A DNA stretch of 64,000 nucleotides from Zarea fungicola (GCA_900169235.1 FWCC01000142.1:40670-104669); one strand, 5' to 3'. Shown: positions 21,812 through 33,725, numbered from the stretch's first letter. The notes: generated by a model not told the origin, from the letters alone. A program made the numbers and translations.

Positions 21812-24800
21812 CTAGATATCGTTCTTATACACATCGCAGTAATCGCAGATACCGCGGATCACGAGGGAAGGAACAGTGTTGACCACGCCAGCGGCCTCCA
21901 TCTCGAAGCACATGGCACCGACCTCACTTGCCGCCCGGTCGCGGAGCGCAGCATCCTTCACAAGGCGGTTGCTAGATGCTATTGGCCTGTAGTTAATGGT
22001 GGATTCCATGGTCGGACGCGAACCGCGCTGCCGCACGTGAGAGTTCGTTAGGGGGCATGCCTTTCGCGACATGCACGCCGCGCAGGCCGCCTGGAACAGT
22101 ATGTCGAGCTCCTGACCTGGATGGCGGTAATGAGGGAGGCTGGCGGCGATCTTCTGTAAGTATGGGCCAAGCGGATCAGACCGCAAGCAAGGATCCGATC
22201 GCAGTGCGCTGATCGCGGTGGTCAGGACGCGCGGCGGGCACTGCAGCGTGCCTGTCCGTTCAAAGGGGCTTCCCTCCTTCTCTTTGCCGAGGTCGTACTG
22301 GACAATGCCGGAAAACGTGCCTGTGGGCAGGCTTACAACCACGTCGCCGAGACGGATGTCGTTCTCTTCTGAGGGCGCGCCGCCGCCAATACCAACTAGA
22401 AGACAGAACCGGATGCATGGGAAGCTGCGCACCATGTTGGATGCGACTGTTGCGGCCGAATTGGTCCCGTACTCACCGGCTGGGAGACACGCTGTGACGA
22501 CCATGTGCTGCGCCATCTGGCCAAGCGCGTATTGGTTGCTGTCGTCCCGTGGCACTTCGAGATTCGCGTGCTTACGGTCAAACAGCGCCCGGACAGCCAT
22601 AAGTTCTTTTGGCAATGCGCAAATAATCGCCACAGTATATTGTCCTGGGGCATACCGCTCGCAGCCAATAGAAACTGCTGAGACTAGCATATCAACGTCA
22701 CTGTGATGGTCGCTTGGGGACTGTGGGTTTGGTGCAGCTGAGGATGAGGTTAGCCCGTCGGATAATGTCGAGCCGATACCACTATCATGGAAGAAGTCTG
22801 AGCTTGTCCCAGCCAGCCTGCAAGAGGAGGTCACTTCTTTGAGATCGCCCTCTTGTGGATCACCAATATCTCCCCATACCCAAGAGAAATGCGAATTGTG
22901 TCCAAAGATGAGAGCTCCGTCTTGTCTACCATTCTCGTGATACATATGTCTTCGGGGGCCTAACCTCCCAGAGAGTGCTGATGGGAAAAATGTTTGCACT
23001 GGCTCGCAATGATCCGGGCCAAAAGTATCCCTCCCGCAGCGACAAGTTCCAAATATAGTTGTCGGAGTGTGCCATATGAGATTATCACCAAGCCGCACAT
23101 GGCCATCGGGACGAATACCATGTTCTTTGATTACCTCGTTCAAATCAGAAAGGTGACTTGCGATATAGTATTGCCCCTTTGGCAGTTTGTCCCAGTGCTG
23201 GCAGAAATCTGCGACGGCTGGTTTAATAATGTCACCAAACCCTCTCCCAACTAACGTGACAGCCTGAATAGCCCGTGTGAAATCAACCCACGCTTTGCCG
23301 CCGGCCTCAAGAGTGGCTATACGCGGGTGTAATGGGTCACGCTTTCTCGCCAGGTCCTCGAACTCCCAGCCCTCAAGATACCTTCTCGGCTTCGCAGTCC
23401 ATTTTACGTCTAGGTCTTGCGCGATCTTGGCTTGGTGATCTATGAGCTTTTCCAGGATGTTGCAGAAATACTCAACGCGGCTCTCGAGGAGAAGATATCC
23501 ATCTTTCTCGGGAAACAGTTTGAGGTCTAGGTTTCTGCGGTTGATAAGCACGTGAATGGCCGAGTTTACCTTGCCTGGCTTGGCCGATTCTTGAAGGCCT
23601 TCGAAAAGAAACGCAGATGAGAAATCACCAGATCTGTCATGCGCCAAGGATGCACGCACGACATGCAATAGAGCACTCGTACCGTTGATAAGCCAGCCTC
23701 GTTTGTCGCTCTCATCCCATAGGAGCACGAACTTGGTGGCCATCCACTGGAGCCGAGGGATGTAGCCACCGCGAGACAATCGAAATGGCTTGTCTTTAGC
23801 ACCCAAGTGGAAGGCCTGGCCGCTGGATATAATCGTTCCTTCAGAGACAGATTTATTGAATAGCAGACATCCCGCTTGAGGTTTGGGAAGCCTCGAGTGA
23901 CTGACTGGCGTTTCGTCTGCTAGCTTCGAGCCTTGAAGCAACCATTATTAATGAATAAATACGGTGGTAGGACTACTAGGATAAGTCTTACCAGCACAAA
24001 GTGAGGCTTCTGAACACCACCCGAGCACATGGCGAAAGTCTTCTAGATTTAGACGTGTAATGTGCGGCTCCTGGTCTAACTTACCATCTAGGTAGAAGAC
24101 GCGACTTCCGTCCATGTTGTAGACTAAATGCCAGTAAAGAATATTTTCACTTAGCCGGGTCGGAATCAACATCGTTGAGAAGCCTTTGATATAGAGCTTG
24201 TCCTCAAATCGATCAATTCGCTGGGTCTGAGCGAGACCTGCCAGGATGTTAAGTGAAACCTCCAGACCCGTACTCCACTGCTTTCTCTTGGGAATGGGAT
24301 AACCTCTCACGACGACCGGATTTTGGAAAATGCTGTGCCAGCATTGGCCATTGGCAGAGGTGAGAGGCCGTGGTGGTTCTTCCATTGTGAATCCAATCTC
24401 ACAGATGATATGAGGGCATGATGTCTGGCGTGCATCAAAACGGTCCTGTCCCAGTTCCACCCGAGTATCAGTGATCTTCGGAGTACAGTAGATAAGCCCG
24501 CTCTGTCGCGGCGAAGTCCGTAACGCAGCCCCAAGCCAAGCAAGTTGTTCCCCAGCCTCTGCAATGGAAATTGCGATCCCATATGCTTCCACCACGAATT
24601 TCGATGCAATGGCCCGTGCGGCGAGTGTTGTACCGTCTGACAATATGCCTGGGCGTAGGTTAAACAACTATGGCAGTTCTCAGCCTTCTGGGACTAGATG
24701 CTTACATCGATGCGAGTAACTCTCTCCCCCCTGGAGCACCTTTTTAACCAACTGAACCATCACTTCCCCTGTCGAAGGCCAAGTCTGGCGTATGTATTGA

Positions 24801-26860
24801 GCACAAGTTGCGGCCTGGGCATCATAACAAGATCCAGTCACGGTGATAATACCTTCAAGTATTTGATCCGGTGGGCTTGAATATCCTTGTGTGGCGAAAA
24901 ATTCAACAATATCCCAGTCAAGTTCAAACCTTGCACTACAGCTCTGCGGAGACGTCTTCCTACTAATTCTATGGTTTGATGGGAGCGACGACATAATCGT
25001 AGTTCTGATCTTTTGAAGGGTCCCCGGTTCCGTTGGAACGAGTCGGTATTCCCTCAGTAGTCGAGTGAGTAGCCATTCGTAAGCCTCGGTGCTAGGGATA
25101 AACGCTCGGTAGGCACGAAGCTGACTGTCAAGTAGCTCCTCAGACTCATTCTCCTCTGGATCCACGTCTTTTGAGCAACTGCCCTGTACCTCTTCATCTT
25201 GCGCGACTTTTTCGAAGCTTGCCTTCCTCTCCCACAGGCTCATAAGTTCCTGTAAGCTCATACTGTTTGACTTGCTTATGTTTACTTTCGAATCATCTTC
25301 ATCCTGCTTAAAACTTATTTTTGTAAAGGCTGTGGCGATCTCACTAGAAAGAAAGTCAATTAGAATAAAAAATACAAGACATAAATAGTCAATAGTCAGG
25401 GTAGTGGAGCGTCTTTGCCGGCATATCTGACTTTTGTGTATGATTCAGCCAATCCCGGGGTATCTTATGTTTCACTTACCGTCTATGCTTATGCACGAAA
25501 GCCATAACATCTAGATGTATTGGAGTTGGGGCATCATGCCCAACCTTCAGTGCAAAAGCCTGGAGCAGCTCAGGTAGAATCATCGAGATCCCCGTTTGTG
25601 GTTCCTCGGACACATTTAACGAGCGCATCTTCTTGAACAAGTCATCTGCCAATGCCTCTATGTATTCCTCTTGCATGGAGAACGTCGCGCTCGGCGCGTT
25701 TGAGTAGGCAGTAGCCGCGTCATCAGAGTCTTGTTCATCCAGCTCGTGTGCAGTCGCAGAAGTAGCCTGTTGCGCATGCTTCATCGAGCTATCGAACCTA
25801 TTTGTAGCCAAGGAGGCATATCCCGAGTCCGTTTCTGGCGCAGCCGCCGCAGGCTGTGCTTCCTGTCGCACTTGGAGTGTAACGTTCATGTTATCCATGA
25901 CTTTTTGTATATTATTGTGTGATTCAAAGTCTGCCGTGGGCTCCTTTTGCTCATAGCCTTCTTTCTCTTCGTCCGTGGCATAATTGGCTTCCGATGGCTG
26001 GCCATCCATGTCGCAGGCGGGGTTGGTGGTGGCCTTGAAGGGTATTATGTCGTTTAAACGGGCGTTCGCGTCAGTAGGCTCCCTCTTTTCAGTACCAGGT
26101 GCACGACTATGTTCCAAATTAGACAGTACATTAACAGAAGAAAAACTGTTAAAGGTATAACTTACATAGATTTTTGATACAATCGATCTATCTCATTAGA
26201 AGACATAGTAACAAGTCTATGCACCCTTATTAAGTGAGCTTGAAAGCCGTCCCTTCGTGGCCAGATTTTAGGCTGAGCAGCCCTAGCGCAGTTGCCATGC
26301 GGGCATATGTATCCCGCAATCGTTTTTTCGTGAACAGAGGCTTTATGCCTTGCTAAATCACTTGCAGTGGAAAATCCCCGTTTAGACTTGACGCAGTTCG
26401 TATAACTGCAGATGTAAGGGCGTTCATGTCTCTCCATATGCTTTCTGGGAGTAAAGTCAGAAATATCAATGCGGTTCCATCCCCATGCAGTCACTTGCCT
26501 GAGTCCTGAAAGGTTGGTGACGTCCTGGAGACAGTATGGGCATTTAAGTCTTTCGTTCGTGTCCGTCGCGCCAGTCATGCCCATTGCCGTAAAAGTTCCA
26601 GAGTCACTGCTCCTGGCTTTCGCGGCGCTTTGGAGATCAGATATTGAGAGCATGTGTGTCCCAATATCGCCAGGCTGGTTGTTGCTGGGCATCTGCGATT
26701 TCGGCCCGACGGCGATTGGCCCGTATTGAGGTTGACTCGCCAAAACAAACCAATCAGTTTCCGTATTATCCTGGCCTGGAAGTTGCGAAGATGACTGCGC
26801 AGCGGGGAATAGAGATGAGTTTATTGAATATCTACGTGGGTAGTTCCTAGAGTCTTGCAA
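21812..26860 (-). CDS. C2H2-finger plus PFS (PNP_UDP nucleosidase) domain protein, NLR-associated type, with premature stop
   Basis: Five coding blocks join in frame: 26860-26166, 26106-25480, 25343-24706, 24648-23992 and 23931-21812 (about 1,578 codons). The 5' end is unsettled because the first block has no ATG before 26860. In order: three C2H2-like fingers (about 26560-26215), a low-complexity linker with a DSGYASL motif, a conserved LLPELLQAFALKVGH block, a long fungal-specific region (ISIAEAGEQLAWLGAALR; GQCWHSIFQNPVVVRGYPIP), and a nucleoside-phosphorylase-like domain from about 22645 (YTVAIICALPKEL; VGIGGGAPSEENDIRLGDVV; FEMEAAGV). PFS domains are common sensors or effectors on fungal NLRs, but no NACHT or NB-ARC is seen here. 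The TAG at 21814 truncates the domain. Confidence 0.75.
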
Positions 26861-26942
26861 TGCGGATGGGAGAAATGGCGATGTGAGTTCTGGAAGGCAA
26901 GTTAGTTTGCGATTCGTTTGGAACTGCCAGCACTTGGGTCAC

Positions 26943-27747
26943 TTTCCTCTCTGCTCAACATCTGCCCGTGGGACTACATAGTCATCGGGCCGTCTTTTTA
27001 GCCCGTTCACTAGGTATTCCATCCCCAAACCGTAAAGTAACGAACGGTGGTCCATGACTTCAATGAGCGCCATGACGTTTTGGATAATGATGTCGAGGCT
27101 TTTTGAATCGGGAACGGATGCAGGGGCGGCGGATAGGCCGACGAGATCATAATAAGTCAAATCTGGGAAGCATATTACCCCTCCAGGGAGATATTTTGTC
27201 TCATAGAACTCTTGCTGCAGGAGATTGCTAGTCCCTGCGGCAAGGTCTCGTGCGGCTTCTGCCTTGCCGACGAGTTCATTTTGCCGGCTTCTTTCAGTCC
27301 GAATCTCAGCCCGAATGCGGGTGGATTTAAAGACTGAATACAATACAGTTTCCGAAGATCCAACCAGACAAATTCAAGGTAATCAGCCAAAGCAAACCCC
27401 ACTGGATTGGAGTGGCGATAGAGAACCCCCACACTATCCGCCGGCTACACAGATCTGAACTGGTCGACGCGACAATGAAGGCAGATTTCAACCGTGTTCC
27501 CCGGAGAGTGGTATCCTAGCTTCGGCTGTTTCGAACCTAGATTATTGTATCTCATCGAGGCCATGCTTTGGCTACAAAAACACAAGAGAGCGTACCTTCT
27601 GCGGGGTATAACTGGCATCAGCTGAAAACTAACACGATGCAGCCAGTGGTTGGAGTGGGTCTCGGGATGTCCCGCGAATCGCTTTTTGGGGACCTCGTAG
27701 CCTATGTCCAATGTCTTGAAATCGCTGATAGGAATTTGGATGTCCAT
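26943..27747 (-). pseudogene. Degenerate upstream segment of the PFS locus
   Basis: From an ATG at 27747 a coding-like frame reads MDIQIPISDFKTLDIGYEVP and on to a TAG at 27447-27445. The same frame then continues in coding style (ADSVGVLYRHSNPVGFALAD) to about 27350. From about 27343 to 26939 the coding style moves to another frame (RTERSRQNELVGKAEAARDL; SLLYGLGMEYLVNGLKRRPD), and no consensus intron explains the shift. A possible 118-bp intron (26942 to about 26852) would link it in frame to the zinc-finger block of the next gene. I read it as the broken 5' part of that gene or a broken neighbour; the family was not recognised. Confidence 0.5.
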
Positions 27748-30026
27748 AAAGGAACAGGCAGGCCAAATTGACCAGTTCTTCCTCAGCAATGACGGCAGTT
27801 CGTGATTGGCCTCCAAGAGAACCAACCACAACCCAGGCGCACCACAAGCGTCCTTATGCTAGTTTACCAGGGGCAGTGAAAAATCGCCGCCGAACAGGTT
27901 TCAGGTAATAGACATGCCGCTTCTACGCCTGGTAGCACGGCACTGTGGGTCTTTCTATCACCATCTTCGCAAGAACGGGTTTGGCGGCAACTACCCTTGC
28001 ACGGGCTGAGACGTGGTACTCTCACAAGTATACGATTGGTAACTTGATGATGTTCAAAAAATACAGATACTCGGACAAAACAAATTATTTACAGTGACTG
28101 TCACGATACGTGGTGTCTGGTAGCCGTGGCAAGCTGCCGTTGGTCAAAGTGTTGGCCAATTGGAGCCTGAAGGCGCCATGTGGCTTCCATGGGTACGTCG
28201 CCTGGTCATTCAAGTCAATAGTCACAACATGTCCTGTCCATTATCGATTCCCACATGGACCTCAGCTCCAGGAATGCCACTTAGCGACCGACTAGAACAT
28301 GTCCAGCAGGATCCTAAAACGCGGGCATGCCCCATTTTATCCTAATTCGTTGCATTCAAGAGTCTTAATACTGTTTCTGCAGTAGTCCTAGAGTTTTGGT
28401 CTGTCAAGAAAAAATTGAAGAAAATAGAGTTACGACATATAGTCCGCAACCGTCCCAACAAAAAAGAGACATGTTGCTACATCTAGAAAAAAGGCACTGC
28501 CTACGACCAAGTCTTGTTACAAATTAACAAAAATTACAACTCAATAGCCATTTTGCAACACTCTCTGTAATACATGCCAAAGGGGCTAGCTCTGTTGCAG
28601 ATGTAACACCGCTGAATACAAAACATTAGTACGGGGTGGAAATCGAGCTAAAGGAAGCTGTCGAAAGACGTGGAACAAGTCGTATCCACAAAAACGCTCA
28701 TGTTGCAGCTTAATTTTTTTAAAAAAAAATTGTTTTGTAAGGCGACTTCTCGGCCACGGAAGAGCTCCGTCCCGCAGTCTGTGCGCATTCCGCCTCCAGT
28801 GCCAACGTTGCATCGCCAGTGCACATAGTTAGTAGGCTCCTTTTTCTACCAAGTATTCAAGCTTATGCATTGCCAGCCAGTATTAGTGCATTCTTCTTTC
28901 ACTGCCATAGCCTACGCAGGAACCAGAATAGGGATAATCTATTACCTAGGTCGGCATAATATAAACTCCGCTTCAAAGTTGGCGCATGCTGGAGATATAC
29001 ATTGCGTAAGGCGTTTTTCGTGTAAAGTTTGATAATTTATGGGATTATTTAAATGACTCGGATAAAATCATTTTCCCATGACAGTCTCAGTGGTTTAAGA
29101 GCAGCCGTATTATGTGATGGATTCAACACCCGTCCAAATAGGCCGGCGTAATGTAAAAGCGCGTTCCCCTTCGGTCTGCTAATATTGAAATCTATTGTCC
29201 CGTCCCAGTCATCAATTTGCATAGTATGAGCTATTCTTATCCCTACGAAGCGTCGCCCCCCATTCATTGATATCACTGCCAACCAAAAGCCACACTTCGT
29301 ATACCCTGTCAACAACGCGGTCTTGGCAAACTCCGGGTGGGGCAAAAGCTTATTAGTTGCTGGAGCGTGTGTCGCAAATCTGAGGTGACCAGACCATCAG
29401 TTAAATGACACAGCCGTGGGTCTGGATAAGTGCAGTGCGCCTCTTTTGTGTTACTAGTCTCCGCAGACTAACTACTTGAATTACAATGTACCACCAGTGA
29501 GCTTAATTGCCGGAGCTCCGTGACGTCGATTAAGTATTTCCCGGCATCGCAATGCGGTCGGCAAAATTGCCGATGTCTTATGCCCCTGGCCCCGTAATAT
29601 TGATGCGACAAGGCCTTAAACAGGATTGGCATAACTAGTGACGTTTAGCAAGTGGATCATGATGAGCCGTTAAAAATAACTGAGTCAAGTAGTTAACCGT
29701 TTTGCTGTTCCTCGCTGTTTTGTTTCCTCGTGTCGGTAATTTAATCGTCAACACGGCGTAGTTAATTCCCGTACACTCTAATATTAGCACTGCATTCTTC
29801 ATTGGTTTGAGTCACATGCTTGGTGAACAAGACACACACGACAAGTCAGTCCAGCGCCACCCTTCCATCCAGTCCATACAACGAGCCGTGGCAACCAAAG
29901 TTACGAAACAGTACAACCACAATCATTGCTGTCCAACAACTCCAGTGTCTTCTAAATTGGTCATTTTTTTCAGCAGGAAATTATCTACCCTTGGGCAGCT
30001 CATTCCAACGGCGCAAAGGCTCGCGC
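27748..30026. other. Gene-poor stretch with one doubtful relic
   Basis: About 2.3 kb with no intact gene. A minus-strand stretch at 29049-29350 stays open for about 100 codons without an ATG and reads coding-like (IDDWDGTIDFNISRPKGNAL, then LHYAGLFG), weakly recalling an ankyrin repeat. The rest is non-coding with stops in all frames. Confidence 0.4.
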
Positions 30027-30708
30027 ATGGCGACTGCAACTGAGAATTCATTCGCCCTGGCATCCGAGAGCCAGGATTGCGTCTTACAATGTTCTCCGCG
30101 GCAAGGCTCTGCGAAACGTCTCAGTTCCCCAAAACCGGACTACCAGAGATCTGCCGTCAGAGAACCTACTTGCTATAATACTGACCATGACGGGAGGCTG
30201 ATGCAATCAAAGCTTCGACGACAGGCCCAGAATCGAGCAGCGTTCGTGTGCCGCCGTCCCATCCGGTTTTTTTCCCCAACTTAATAGATGGGTTCGCTAA
30301 TTGTTAGGCTCTAGACAAAATGCGTTTCGAGCAAGAAGGAAAAAACACTTGGAGGACCTGGCAACGCGCATTCAGCAATCGAACATGATGATCCAGCAAA
30401 TGGCCGAAGAGAATATGCGACAAAAGGAGCAGATACGACAACTCCTCGACGAGAGAAATATTTTACGGACGATACCGGCTGTATCCCAATTGTACGACAG
30501 GACCGGCCCATGCGATTGCCCTCCATATATATCAACTGGATACACTGATATAGACGATTCTAGTGAGTTAGAAACCGGCCGATCAATTATAAATGTTCAT
30601 TTGCGAACACAATCTAAAGCTTGTCAGCTTTACAGCTACACTCGTTTGTGGGAGGCAACCATATTCCGCAAATGCCTTATTTTGAGCAAGGCCAGCGGTG
30701 TGGCGTAG
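30027..30708 (+). CDS. bZIP transcription factor (short, AP-1/fungal type)
   Basis: Two exons (30027-30241 and 30315-30708) around a 73-bp intron encode 202 aa. Splicing rebuilds an intact basic region, KLRRQAQNRAAQNAFRARRK at 62-81, with the diagnostic Asn69-x7-Arg77. A coiled-coil follows (about 84-122) but the zipper is weak: heptad positions are Leu87, Ser94 and Met101 rather than repeated leucines. The intron falls inside the basic region, as in many fungal bZIPs. The ATG at 30027 is the first in frame after an upstream open stretch, so the true start may be earlier. The C-terminal half has no known motif. The gene sits in a relic-rich region, and expression is uncertain. Confidence 0.7.
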
Positions 30709-31816
30709 AACTGGACTACCGGGCAACCGAAACACAATAAAATTGGACTACGAGTGCTTCATGCTTTGAGCAGGTAGGGCGGGCAACAGAACGGGCTTGT
30801 ATATAATGTAGACGACCGCTACATTGCCTTGATGAGATTACGCACACATTCCTCGATGAACCTTTTGCACCAGTGTACGTAGATGGATAGAGGGCATATC
30901 CAAATGCTGTTTTACTAATTGCCCTCAACACCTTGAAAGCTGCTGGAAATTGCGTTCTTAAGCAACCCAGACAGACATAAACTAGACAGCTGTGGTTCAA
31001 AAGATCTACTTTCATCGATTGGACTCCAGTTGAGCAACAATACGCTGCAATTTATTGTTTGTTTTTCTACCAGCTGCTCAATAACGAGTACTTTTTGCAG
31101 TGGCGGGCTCAGCCAGTGAACTCTGAAGGCCAAAAATCGGCAATTTATGGTTGCACCGTCTGTTCCAATCTTGCCGGCAAACCCATGAATCGTGCGATCA
31201 AGGTCCAAACATCCATAGTCATGGCTTTTCTGCTCGCTCTCGGACCGCAACAGCGGGGCGATCGAAAGGAGCCACGAGAGCGGCCATAGAAACTCTATCC
31301 GGTAAGTATAACTAAAATAAGCTGACGGAATGTCGGTATGGGGCGCAAGCCACATTAAGTGTCGCCAGAGAAGTCCTCTGCCATTTCCCCCTGGTCACGC
31401 CCAAGCCGCGCTTTCTAGTTATAGCCAACGTTATTCAAATCAATGACTAATTTTGATTGTGGATAACATTTTAATGCACGGAAACTTCCGATTCGTAAGC
31501 CCTATGTCCCAAGACCAGCCTTGCCATACGCTTAACTCAGCTTATTCTAGAAGACTATGTTTTTACTCATAGTATGAAAGAGTACTTTATGCAGCCGTTC
31601 AGACAAAGAACAGAGTGTACCTACATTGCCTAGCTACAGAGGAGTGGATACACAGTCAACAGTCAACTACATTGTCAACACTCTCTCCAACATTTTTCAT
31701 GCCACTTACAAATAAACTGCCCCTTAATCAAAGAGCTTCACGCAGTCTTTGCGAAGCCACGGGCATGTTAGTCTGAAGACTCAAAAAGAGCAAGTAGAAG
31801 AACGGCGCTAATCTAA
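30709..31816. other. Gene-poor stretch
   Basis: About 1.1 kb. An ATG-started minus-strand frame of 146 codons (31355-30915) is present, but its composition is not convincing and no motif is visible. Nothing else was recognised. Confidence 0.4.
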
Positions 31817-32842
31817 GGATATAGGTCGTCCAAGGCTGATGCCTCTCTTTTTTCTGCCGGGGTCGCGCAGAAACTCACCCTGAGCCTGCGTTACCGCCGG
31901 CTCAACGCGTGCAGCGAAATTCACAGCGTGGGCCTCTCCGCCTCTGCCAGTAACCCTATTGCCTATGTAACCTTCAATAGCGGCCATGGGGACCAATTTT
32001 GGCTTGACTTATTCGAGGTCAACTCCCAGCGCGGGCTCTCCAAGGTCCCTGCCGCGCACGCCGCCTTTCCGCCCGCTTTTGGCATGAGCTCCGATCCGTC
32101 TTCCCAGCACATTGCGACGCTGCGCCACTCCGCCAAGCAGGTCGGCCTTTTCGGGGAGTACAGATTCTCGAGCTCCGTCCTGATCCGTGACTTCAGAACC
32201 GGCAAGACCTCGCACGAGATCAAGGGTGCCTGCTGCGAGCCCGTGGTCTGGAGCGCAGACGGGCGCACCATTGCAGCGGGGGAGCCACAGAGAAACCATG
32301 TGGGCGTGTGGGATGCGTGTACGGGGGCACTGCTCGGCCGCGTCAACTCCCACATGGACGAGGTTGCCCTCGCAGCGTTCATGCCAGATGGGAACCTCGT
32401 CACGGGGTCCCGCGACGGCACCTTGCGCATCACGAACCCCGCCACGGGCAGGACCATTGAAAAGCTCGAAATTGAAGGACATGGCGCTGGTTATCCCGGT
32501 GCGCTCATAGTGGCGGACGATTCGACAATCGTCTCCATCTGGGGCTCAACGGTGTATATTTGGTTCCCCTACGCCAGCCAACTCGCGTCCGACACTCGCT
32601 CCTCAGTGCGCCGTGCCGAGGGGATTCCGCTCGCTATTTCAGCAGATGGCAAGCACATGCTGTGTCGGAACGAGGACGGCTTTGAAATCATGGATATTCT
32701 CACCGGGGTGACTGTGGCGGAGTGCCCTGGCGGCGGCACACCAGTTACGTCCGCTGCTTTTTCGGTGGATGGGAGCATGGTGTTACTGGGCCGTGTGGGC
32801 GGGTTCCTTGAGGTCTGGGATATGATCAAAAACGACGCTTAG
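31817..32842 (+). pseudogene. WD40-repeat fragment lacking a start, likely C-terminal remnant of a larger protein
   Basis: The frame opens right after a TAA at 31814-31816 and runs 341 codons to the stop at 32842, but no ATG occurs before 32084, already inside the repeats. WD-like blades are visible: SVLIRDFRTGKTSHEIKG, NHVGVWDACTGALLGRV, GTLRITNPATGRTIEKL, SGSTVYIW-like at about 32550 and GFLEVWDM at the end. It resembles the C-terminal propeller of large fungal STAND/NACHT-WD40 proteins. It is markedly more GC-rich than its flanks. I read it as a headless remnant. A 5' exon further upstream was looked for and not found. Confidence 0.65.
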
Positions 32843-33579
32843 TTTCAATTATCTATTGTCGTCGGGGAGAAGTCTGTGTGGCGTTATTTTTCTTTATTTC
32901 GGGTCATAACGATGGGCTCGCATGGCGGGGCGCAAAGCAGCTCCAGGTATGTAAAAAGTCTACAATATATAAATGTAGATACGCATAGCAAGTGTTTCTA
33001 TGGTTGTCAACAGTACATATACAAACGCTGGGCAGTATTCCGGTTCTACTATTAACTAAGAAGAGTGAAGTAGTAAGGAATTCGAGGCAATTTTAATTTA
33101 GTGCAGCCTTTGTAATTGCATGTATCCCCTTGCTGTGCATACGTTCACGTTCTGTGCTCCTTTGCTTTAATCTCCATTTTAGGTTTCGTTCTGATGGTAA
33201 CCCAAAAGATTTAATAGAATCACTAGCGCCAGCGGCAGTCATTTATGCTCAGGCGCTACAACAATGCGGCCAAGTTTCCCGATATGACCGGTTGGCGCGG
33301 ATAGAGTTTAATCCTGGCCTTTCCGTACGGAGTACAGGCTATAATTTTGGAATACCCCGTAACTTGGTACCTACATGGGCTCTATGCTTGACTGAAGTGT
33401 TGTGACTGCTGACTCAAGTTAAGCAGCGTATCGTATCCAGCGAAGCCTGAGTCCTGCTGCAGGCCTCCAGAAGTCAGCACCATAACCAACGGAAGCCTAC
33501 CCTAGATACGAGGTCATCACGGTAGCTACAGATATTTTTTCCTGTTTGATGTTTGCTTTGTTTGCTTCTGACGTTCTGT
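32843..33579. other. Gene-poor stretch
   Basis: About 740 bp between the WD40 remnant and a regulator relic. No coding stretch with motifs was seen. Confidence 0.45.
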
Positions 33580-33725
33580 ATATAGTGGAGGATCTCCTCC
33601 TCCAGCCGTGGCTAGATTCTGAATATCATCAAGACCCCAAAAAGCATGCCTACTGAGAGGCGCACCTCTCAGTGCCGTGCCTTGTAACTATTTATGATCC
33701 TGCCAACAGAACGGCCTTTAAAGAT
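33580..33725 (-). pseudogene. Relic of the 3' end of a Zn2Cys6 regulator, paralogous to the gene at 12.3 kb
   Basis: Read on the minus strand, it gives VGRIINSYKARH, then after one stop EVRLSVGM and a degenerate end, matching VGTITNNYSCTTWDMALSAGM at the C terminus of the regulator ending at 12255. The nucleotide match continues through the stop region (CTTGATGATATT shared exactly) and into the 3' flank (the CTCCAG..CGT.GCTAGAT block), so a genomic segment was copied, not a transcript's coding part alone. Stops and indels make it non-functional. Homology upstream of about 33725 fades. Confidence 0.7.

Noticed and set aside
22218..22706. 162-codon plus-strand frame
   Set aside because: It lies antisense to the PFS nucleosidase domain and has no motif of its own.
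30915..31355. 146-codon minus-strand frame with ATG
   Set aside because: No motif, no splice partner and unconvincing composition; probably chance.
32009..32482. Long minus-strand frames opposite the WD40 fragment
   Set aside because: High GC suppresses stops on both strands; only the plus frame has WD signatures.
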